64,000 nucleotides of DNA from Plasmopara viticola (Eukaryota > Oomycota > Peronosporomycetes > Peronosporales > Peronosporaceae): contig MBPM02000004.1 of assembly GCA_001695595.3 (NCBI GenBank), positions 1,116,001 through 1,180,000 on the forward strand, in the 5' to 3' direction. The notes beneath the pieces were generated by a model that searched no databases, was not told where the DNA came from, and saw only the letters and a list, made by a program, of their open reading frames with translations. Positions 56,212 to 64,000 of the stretch are shown here, in pieces. The position numbers and the translations under genes are program-made. How positions within the stretch are numbered: position 1 is the stretch's first letter; each line of letters begins with the position of its first letter.

Positions 56212-57900
56212 TCAAACTGAATTAATACGGGCATCTTCTTCCCGCATTTTGTTAATTACCTTTAGCCACGTATTTGGCGATATATCGCTCGTCACAACTT
56301 TTGCATGCAATCTACGTATCGCAATGGAGATGGCTTCCTCTTCACTTTTCTCTTCCCAAATGGTATAATACACTATGGAATGCCGGAACCAATCCGTAAG
56401 GAGTTCAATGTTCGCACCTTTTTCGAGAATTAATTTTAAATAGTGTTCGGGTTCCACTTCGGACAGTTCAAGTCGTTGCTGAGTGATAACATTAAGGTAG
56501 TCCCGCATATTCCCTGCAAATTTCTTAATGTCCGAGTAGCGCTGCTTCACTAACAAGTCTTCGGAGTTTTTCGCGTGAAAATCTAAAAATTTAAACAAAT
56601 GATTCAGTTCTGCGAACGAATGTGCTGGCTTCAGCAAATCATACAGTACGTCGCCATCAAATGGCATCGTATCCATGTATGTAGCGACAAACGAAATAGC
56701 CTCCAGGAATCTGGGACGATTGGACGACTTAATCTTCTCGCCTAAAATTCCGAAGCTGTTGAATATGTGAAAGGGAAACCTCTCCCATAAGTCCCGCAAA
56801 TATGTGGCAAGGTTTCCAGTCTCGTGTTCCACATCTCCCAACACATGCTCAAGCGCATTAGACTCAAACATTGCTCTCGCACGTGGCACTGACATCATCG
56901 ACAGTTGCAAAAAAATAATGTCGCCAGCTCGAAAATTGGGAGCACCCGACTGCAAATACATTTTAACGTAATCGAGCCACGCAGTAAACACAGTTAGATC
57001 GTCGAGATCAACCCGACCATGCTCATCATAAAGATGTAAGACGTCAAAAATGACGTTTGGTGATATCTCCTTCTGCAGCCAAACATTGAGTACGTGATCC
57101 TTAGTGACCGAATCCGTGACCATATACGTCAGCATATCCTCAGCAAAGCTCTCCATTGACGGCTCGTGTCGATAAAGTTCAAACAGTGTCACTACTTGTA
57201 AACGCGGATGAGACAGTGGATTATCGTGAAGCGAAATTGAGTATTTTGAATTTCGTGCCTTCAATTGTTCGACCAAAAGTTTCAAAAGCTTCTTGTCGTC
57301 AAATGCTGCTAAATTCGGACCCGTGCTGTCCATACGTCTGTACTCTATGATATAGCGAAACCACAAAAGCAGCTTGGGGTCGTGACTCATTGTGACTATG
57401 TCCATGTCTTGATCAAAGACACTTTCAAGTTGCATGTACGAGAACACAGTCTTTGGGTTCACATGCTGTTCCAGCAACCGATCGTCCGTTTTCCTTTTCA
57501 TCAGAGCCCAATGGTCATGTTCCATCACCTTAGCAAACTTTTCTGTACTGGCCTGCGTTCCCAGGTCGAGCTTGTTCATTAACTCGCTCGATAATTTGGC
57601 AATCGTCTCGCCTTTTTCTATATCCGGATCAATCACGTGCACACCCGCAGGTATGTGCACCGCCCCAGAACTCATCATTCTCGCTTCCTCGTTCTTGCCA
57701 TTCAAAGAGATCTTGTCGTTCGCGTGCACCCCGTCAATGGCATTTGCTCTCGTCGGGACGGTGTCGTTCGTAGCTGCACCTTTCGAGGCGTTTCGTAGAT
57801 TCGTCCTCTCATCACGTCTTGGATGCAAGGTGGCGCCAAAACAAGCGCTTACATGAATGAGGATAATGATGGCAGTGCGTGCGAAGAAAAGTAGCCGCAT
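56212..57900 (-). CDS. Secreted LWY/WY-repeat effector candidate (copy C), 562 residues
   Basis: The start is the ATG complement of 57898-57900 (MRLLFFARTAIIILIHVSAC); an in-frame extension of 9 codons upstream is not conserved. It is colinear with copy B without indels over 562 residues: signal peptide, 'RRDER' at 28-32, 'RANA' at 51-54, 'EEAR' at 71-74, and W...Y modules at W180/Y183 and W308/Y311. The stop TGA at 56212-56214 stands where copy B has TGG (Trp563), removing 19 residues including the basic RKRKR tail. Differences from B cluster in three patches (about 106-142, 276-305 and 466-490). It is probably a secreted, host-acting effector; the target is unknown. Confidence 0.88.
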   Translation of the reverse strand: MRLLFFARTAIIILIHVSACFGATLHPRRDERTNLRNASKGAATNDTVPTRANAIDGVHANDKISLNGKNEEARMMSSGAVHIPAGVHVIDPDIEKGETIAKLSSELMNKLDLGTQASTEKFAKVMEHDHWALMKRKTDDRLLEQHVNPKTVFSYMQLESVFDQDMDIVTMSHDPKLLLWFRYIIEYRRMDSTGPNLAAFDDKKLLKLLVEQLKARNSKYSISLHDNPLSHPRLQVVTLFELYRHEPSMESFAEDMLTYMVTDSVTKDHVLNVWLQKEISPNVIFDVLHLYDEHGRVDLDDLTVFTAWLDYVKMYLQSGAPNFRAGDIIFLQLSMMSVPRARAMFESNALEHVLGDVEHETGNLATYLRDLWERFPFHIFNSFGILGEKIKSSNRPRFLEAISFVATYMDTMPFDGDVLYDLLKPAHSFAELNHLFKFLDFHAKNSEDLLVKQRYSDIKKFAGNMRDYLNVITQQRLELSEVEPEHYLKLILEKGANIELLTDWFRHSIVYYTIWEEKSEEEAISIAIRRLHAKVVTSDISPNTWLKVINKMREEDARINSV

Positions 57901-58990
57901 GCTTGGCCTTGAGACGTTGCAATGCAAATCGAGAGTGGCAAAAACTTCAAAGCCATACCTTGTGTAAATCTTCTTTTAGTGGTTGGTACCAAGCTAACAG
58001 ATGGTCCGAGATAGGAGGCTACACGTTCAGAGCCTTAACACATAGAAAGTGTAACCGGACCTTTTCAATGAGGATCACGGAGCATTTTCTTACCATTTCA
58101 TACAAATGTTGGCACGGACCGCAAGCGTTCGCCTTGTGCGTATTAAAAAGCTGCGTTTGGCTAGCTTTGATATTGCTTAGAACATTGTTGCACACCTCCG
58201 GCAAAGTTTTGACAATCCAAAGTGACATGTTTGACGGCCATTCCGTTAGCAATCACTAGTTCAATGTACCTGGGGGTAAAAGTTGGCTTCAAAGTTGACA
58301 GTGACAATTATTGTTGCAAACGATCAGGTGGCATGCATCTTTTATATTTGCTCTGTACCCGCACATCCCTGGTGCTTTGTGACAAAAACCATACAGGAAT
58401 AGTATACAGAGATTTGCGTAAACGTGAAGCAAAAAGTGTTGGCCCAGATCGCACTGAGAAAAGCCGGCACACTTTTTTGTCCGGGATATGCTATACCACA
58501 AATGTATAGTATTGCTACAATACTATTGTAGCAATCCAAATCTGATACCACCTGCTTAATGCGTTCGCTATTAGCTCCTGGCCTCATAGCCATAACACAA
58601 CTCACGTAGGCGAGCATTGTGCCCACTCATTTGCAGCTGACTTTTAAGCTTTTCGAAGTTGTCACTCAACAGTCTACACACCCTTTGAGGTGCGTTGTTT
58701 GTTATGTTACGTAAATTACCGTCGACTTACTCCGTTTGCTCTCTCCAAGGTGCAGATAATGATATCAAGGAATACAGTCTTGCCTTGTACCATCATGAGA
58801 GCAAAGTCGCGCCCAGATAGCCAATATGGCACGAAGTAAGGCTCGCCAATTCTAATGACCAAAAGGAAGTGGAGCTGTGATAAAGGTGCGTGTTCACTTC
58901 TTTACTTTTGGCATAGCTACTATATCGAACGGCTGGAAAAACATCGCAATAGATAGCTCGATTTCATACGTGATGTTTTGCCATCATTAC
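57901..58990 (-). promoter_or_regulatory. Upstream flank of effector C
   Basis: This is colinear with 50704-51660 upstream of copy B, with an initiator-like 'gccactctcgatttgcattg' on the complement just before the start. Homology ends near 58990. ORFs here are not conserved in the B flank. Confidence 0.55.
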
Positions 58991-60199
58991 ATAAAGTTAC
59001 CTGAAAAGAATACACTGAGCCTAGATTACAATGCAAAATTAAGTGCGTGTACTGAGGTGTAAGTAGGATGAAGATAGAAGAGTCAACGAATGAGTTTTGA
59101 TCTGTACACGTCGATTTCTGTTTGAGCGATAATTTACCTTTATGCACGCCTCCTTTGAGCAAGGGGCCTCATCACGCCTGGTAGCACTTGTATTATTCCA
59201 AGGCCCACACTCGCAAAGATTTTTGGGTAAAATTACTATCTATCACACGTCGATTTGCTGGCCTGAAGCCCTGCCTGCTGCCAAGTAGCTGGAACATGTT
59301 ATGACGTTCGAACAAAGTTGATGCTCAATGTTTAGGCAGAGCAGACTTAGGTAACCCCAGCAAGAGTGCCCAATGTGGGGTTTAAAACGTAAAGCTAAAG
59401 GTTAGCTTCGTTAAAGGGAAAAATCAGAACCTTCTTTAGTGGATATATGACGTGGAGGTGGCCATTAAGGCGGCTTAATCTCGAATAAGTAGGTGCGCGT
59501 GGCGTTCGCACTCCCACATTTTTATGACCGGGCCAAAGGCTGAACACTCACCCGTGAACAGCTCCATTAAAGTATTAAATAAACCGTGAAAGTAACGCTG
59601 ATAGCAACGTTACTTCCGGTGAAGTTTGACATCCATCAGCGCTCACGCTTTGATGTCTACGAGATAAGAAGTGGTGACTTCTATAGTTATGTTTATAAGT
59701 TTCACAGCCTTCATCCGGGAATAGACGCTCTTCAAACAAGTCAAGGCGACTGAGTCGGCCAAAATATGGGCCCCCTCGCACTCATTCTCTTAAATTGCAA
59801 GCGCAAAAATAGAGAAGTTGAATGAGTTTGGGACCGTTTTTTGGGATGAAGGACATAAAGACGGTCATCGGGGCAGCATATGTCTAGCCACGAAAAGAAG
59901 TGCTCCTCAGGCTTGGCTTTCGTATGTACTTTAACGTCCAATAAATTGATGTTCGAAGACGCGCTGACTCAGGTGGTTCCAACGTTTCCGAGCTTTGCTA
60001 CTTCGGTTAATATGCTGATTATTTCTGTCCCCTAGTCCCTTGGAATTTTTTATCTCGCTCAAGGACTGTAAATGATCGCTGCCAGAAATCGCACTCCTAG
60101 AGCCTGGTCACCTGCGGAGGGAGGAGGGGCGCTCACAGAGACCGGTCGTTCCCAGTAGGGCTGACGACTCACGAAGGAGAAGCTAATAGCTATCAACTC
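58991..60199. other. Unassigned stretch, no recognised gene
   Basis: Only short ORFs occur (for example 59575-59781 and 59741-59941, minus strand), without paralogs in the window. I see no domain, RNA gene or clear repeat. Confidence 0.4.
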
Positions 60200-61600
60200 A
60201 TGGCTGTACAAAAAGTGCACATGGATTTAAAACCCATTTCAGGTTTTGATAGACTCGAGCGCGCCGCGAAATTTTGCGCGCTGATAAACGATTCCCGTTG
60301 ACAGAGACATATCGAATGATGCTTTGGGAGATACAATAGGTATAAATCATAATTTATATTGACTGGTGGAGCAGTTAAAGACGGTCCCTGATATCGGAAT
60401 TGGCCTAGCTGTGAAATCCGGTGATTGTGACTGCACAAAGTCAATTCTTATTCTTGACATTATTAGAAATGACTTGATCTTAGAATTGCTGCGACTAGAA
60501 AGTTGCGAGCCTTGGATCATTCAGTACAACAAGGTCAAAGAAGCCAATTGTTCATTCTGCAGAATAAGGCTGTGGTGAGCCCTGCTTTTACCTTTTTTGC
60601 GCCTACGTATGAGCCCGCAATAAATACAAATTTCACGAGAGCAGACGTGACTACGACATAAGAACCTTTTTAGCAGGTAATCAAGTTGAGCGAGCAGCAC
60701 CGACTGGTCGTTACTATAAATATAATGTTTAAATTGTATATTACATACTATCACAGGTGTTCAGCTGATACTTCACGAGCGCTCCGCACGACACAGTGAA
60801 TAACATCATGTTACTAAGTTCGACTATTAAAGCTCCGCACGCGGGCAACGCAGGTTTGCAAGGCATACTGGGTAGCATTCGATTGCAGGCAGGCAGTGGA
60901 TACCATCAAGACCTGGTAACATAGCTTTGATGATAGGCAGGATAATTTATGGTTCGACTGGTCGTTGTGCCACGCCAGGAGCACTTTCCAGCTGGAGGCA
61001 AACCCGGAGGTATTGAAGCTGATAAATGTGGAAAATCTCGAAGTAAGTTAGTTCTTATGAACTCGTCGTAATGTCATAGACGGAATTTTTATGAAGATGA
61101 TAAGCCCACCTAAGGGTATACATGCTTCTTCGGTGCAGACAAAGATGTTTCGACCAGCCTAATAAACAATTTACGTTTTGTCTCTCTTCGGAGACCCTGA
61201 GAGATACTTCAGATCAGATAATATTTTAATCAAGAAATGCTCAAATCTAGTCGCCAGAGACCCACCCAAAGGGTAGATGAGTTGGGCACGAGATTGACCT
61301 CATGCTCGGCTTAAAGCACTGTTTAATAATACAATGGCCGCTGCCACGAGCAGAGTGTGAGACCATTCATGCGATTTTCACCAAAGACATCGAGAGACAT
61401 GGCACGAAGTGCAAAACTCTCGCACTCATCACCGAATGCAACTCGAAAACCGAACGGAAAATAGCGCCGAATTTATGCCTATAATAAATTGAACGATACA
61501 ACGATACTAGGGCGTGTTGCTAAACAACATGTCCGGATGTGCATTCAGCAGTGCTTTACGTTGTGTAGATGGATTCTATTAAGCTCAAGTTTGGAAGCCA
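60200..61600 (+). mobile_element. Decayed Gypsy-like segment upstream of the RT (copy 3 of 3)
   Basis: 60540-60640 matches the complement of about 35220-35290 and 54040-54110. 60950-61500 matches the complement of about 53000-53500, including the '..gagacccacccaaag..' tract at 61257. It runs in the same orientation directly into the RT remnant at 61640. No intact frame remains. Confidence 0.5.
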
Positions 61601-63140
61601 AATTTAGCCCTTCTGGTGGTTGATACGCCTATGATAGTAGTTAGTGATGTCACAATGGCTACCAAGCACCAGCGTTTTGGCTAAGCTTTTGGTCACACAA
61701 ATGTTTCGACCCATAACGAGCGTCTGCACTGACGATAAATCTGTCCATAGCCGATCTAAAGGGGATCGGTTGGAGCTAAACGTAGATTTAGAGTTTTGAG
61801 GCAAATCTCTGAGGTCATAAAGACCAATAAACTATATATCGTCGTCGGCAAAAATATCTTTGCGATGGATATAATTATATTTAAAACGCAAAAAAATCCG
61901 TCTCAGCTTGGCCTACACTGCGTTCCCAAAACGATCAGAGAAGGTTTCCGAATAGTTGCACACACATATTGCTGGCTTTGTGGGCCTTGATTACCCCTCA
62001 GAACGATCCATTTCTCAAAAGAAGCCCGTTTAGCATCGTTTGTGACGCTTCCGACTATGCAATCGGTTGCGCGCTTTAGCAACTTGATGAGGTAGAACGT
62101 GAACGTGCCATCTCGGTTTAGTTTAAGCAGCTTAGGGCTGCCGAATTATTCTGCTCATAACGAGGGGCTACTTGATTTGAGGCACGCACCAATTAATTTC
62201 TGATTGTATCTACTTGACTCAAACTCTTTGTGGTCTACTCTTCTGGTCTCAAAGCCATTCGTTGTCTCTTTCTCTGGTTTTCAAACCTAATGTGATTTAT
62301 ATAAACCATGTTTGCTGGAGAAGAATGATAAGTACACATTACAAGCTCCAAGGAGCTGCATGGTTGTTGTCATTCCTTGTGAAACATAATCTTCGCTTGA
62401 ACACGAGTCTGGCAAGCTCAATATTCTGGCTGATGTGCTTTCGAGCAGGCTGATTCACAAGCTTGTTCATACAAGCAAAACTTAAAGCTATAGAGACAAA
62501 CAAACTTATCATGCATGTAAAAAGGGAATGGATGGAAACTCTCTACTCGACAGCGATAGCATTTGCACCCCCATGAGTAGGCAGACTGATAAACTACTGA
62601 GTGTATCGTAAAGATTTATTTCGCCAAACGACGAGAGGCTGAAGTACGTAATGCTTCTGTGGGCTCACGACACTTTTCTCGGCGGTCATTTAAAGCAAGA
62701 GACGACTTAATTCATTTCCACAGTATAATTGTGGCTCCATATACGCAGGGGGTTGTCGAGTGTTTACAAAACTATGAGACATGCTAGTATGTCAAGCGTG
62801 CGGGTCGAACGTCAGTTTCTATCATTTGCCTGACAGTTTTAACATAGTGTTGAAAGTCCGTAGGCTTTGGCTTTGTACTTGGCTTCCAAAAGATAGTGTC
62901 AACACGTGCATGATAATGTTGGTGTGCCGCGGAAGCAAGACGACATTTTTGGTACCATCTCGAGCAGTATATTCGAGGATGAAACAGCAAGTCGGTTTAT
63001 TGATGCAGCTTTTAACCTTCGTGGTCTCTCGGCATCTTGGTGACAGATATTGACCCGCCTCCACAGATCTGCTTCTGCAGTGTCTACTCGATCTATTGCT
63101 AAGATCTACATGACAAACAAATTTATTTTTTACTGTTAGA
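61601..63140 (+). pseudogene. Ty3/Gypsy polyprotein remnant: RT - RNase H - integrase
   Basis: Read across frames on the plus strand. The RT appears at about 61685-61860: 'LVTQMFRPITSVCTDDKSVH' (family YFDDIFVHS region), then 'LRQISEVIKTNKLYIVVGKN'. RNase H follows at about 62045-62460: 'FSIVCDASDYAIGCAL' and 'HESGKLNILADVLSSR' (family VEYKPGKLNVLADALSRR). The integrase zinc-binding start is at about 62620-62700 ('NDERLKYVMLLWAHDTFLGG'). The core follows at about 62870-63060: 'LPKDSVNT', 'ETASRFIDAAFNLRGLSA', then a piece equivalent to the VSDRDPRF motif. Domain order and spacing are right, but stops and frameshifts are many. No LTR was identified. Confidence 0.82.
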
Positions 63141-64000
63141 GAATTTGCTAATGTTTAACCGGACTATCTGCAATGGATCTCAAAAAATTAAGGCACTAGA
63201 AATTATTACGCAGTATGTACGCTGAGGCGTCTTTGTAGCAACTTCCTATGGTTGAGTTTAGGCTCATTTATGCGATTTATGGATCAAGGGCTTTTCACTC
63301 TGCAATGTATACAAGACACCATGCCAACTCTTTGATTCACGAACGTTTCTTGAACTGGTGTTTGATTGTATGCCTTATTAGTAGTAAGTAAAAATATATA
63401 TGTGCATGTTGCATGTAGAGCTGTAATTTTGACAAGCCACTTAAAAATTACGCTATTAACTCTTGTATGTCGTTTCTGCTCGACTTCATTCGTGTCGTCG
63501 ATCTACGATGTTGTGCTGTGGCTACAAAGATCAGGACTTGTAGTATCACAGGTGACTTGGGTACGGTCCCTCTGATCGTGGCGACGCATGCGCTTCCGTT
63601 GATGTATCGAATTGCCTACCAGAAATTTGAGTTGATGCCTTGCCAGAAACCATGTTCTATGGCTAAAAGTATTTTTTTGTCCAAAAAATGGGCTCAGAAA
63701 GCCTCACTGTTGAAGGCATGTATTCATTTTAAGCTTTAAGGCGTTTGAATGCTCACGATCAGGAAAAACAAAAACTAAGCTCCATAGTTCTATGCTGTAT
63801 GCATTCATGACTGAATATGGCTCCTTACCTGTGTTGACATAAGTGTTATACATACAAGCGCTGCACTTAAACATTACAGCACCGTAGTCGGACAAGCAAA
63901 CAAATCCAATGAAAAAGCAATCGACAATGACCGTCAATCAGTGAAGAGTGCATTAAGATTCGGTGCAGCACCAATATGTACACGTTAAACACGTAGCTGG
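63141..64000. other. Unassigned end of window
   Basis: Short ORFs only (63366-63575, 63467-63739, 63704-63937), none recognised. This could be the 3' end of the Gypsy element, but no LTR could be paired within the window. Confidence 0.35.

Noticed and set aside
1..64000. CRISPR array, tRNA, rRNA or bacterial operon
   Set aside because: No regular spaced repeats, no cloverleaf or rRNA core was recognised by eye, and the content is clearly eukaryotic; tRNAscan and Infernal would be decisive for small RNAs.

Overview
The window looks like a gene-sparse, repeat-dominated piece of a plant-pathogenic oomycete genome (Peronosporales; a downy mildew such as Plasmopara, or a Phytophthora relative, is plausible, but I cannot name the species). 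The grounds are a family of secreted proteins built from tandem LWY/WY-type helical repeats, which is characteristic of oomycete RxLR-type effectors, set among Ty3/Gypsy, RTE-type LINE and MULE remnants of the kinds known from oomycetes. No bacterial gene organisation, housekeeping gene, rRNA or tRNA was recognised.

Effector family: three full-length paralogs remain open, at 42078-43751 (+), 48958-50703 (-) and 56212-57900 (-). Three decayed relatives are at about 1076-2590 (-), 14892-16604 (-) and 30663-32330 (+). All share a signal peptide beginning MRLL, an (R/S)R(D/E)ER box just after it, a weak RxLR/EER-like pair further on, and tandem W...Y helical modules. The ancestral C-terminus ends in a basic RKRK tail. 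Two of the three open copies have lost that tail through single point stops.

Layout: (i) 1-26.9 kb is an old, diverged tandem duplication of a 12-14 kb unit (about 1.0-14.8 and 14.8-26.9 kb), each copy holding one effector pseudogene, its flank and a decayed region with Ty3/Gypsy RT/RNase H remnants. (ii) 26.9-30.6 kb holds RTE insertions lying between an effector 5' flank and the third pseudogene. (iii) 33-37 kb is decayed repeat DNA. (iv) 37.6-39.85 kb is a MULE with well-preserved ~94-bp terminal inverted repeats and a dead transposase. (v) 40-58 kb is the effector cluster proper, with inverted flank copies, four RTE-derived insertions and paralogous 5' and 3' flanks. (vi) 60.2-63.1 kb is a decayed Ty3/Gypsy element on the + strand with recognisable RT, RNase H and integrase pieces.

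The most unusual item is a short (~320 bp) non-autonomous family derived from the RTE element. Three copies share the same two internal deletion junctions, and one has a perfect 12-bp target-site duplication, so it seems to have been mobilised in its own right. Effector genes and flanks appear to have amplified together, with transposons repeatedly landing in the flanks.
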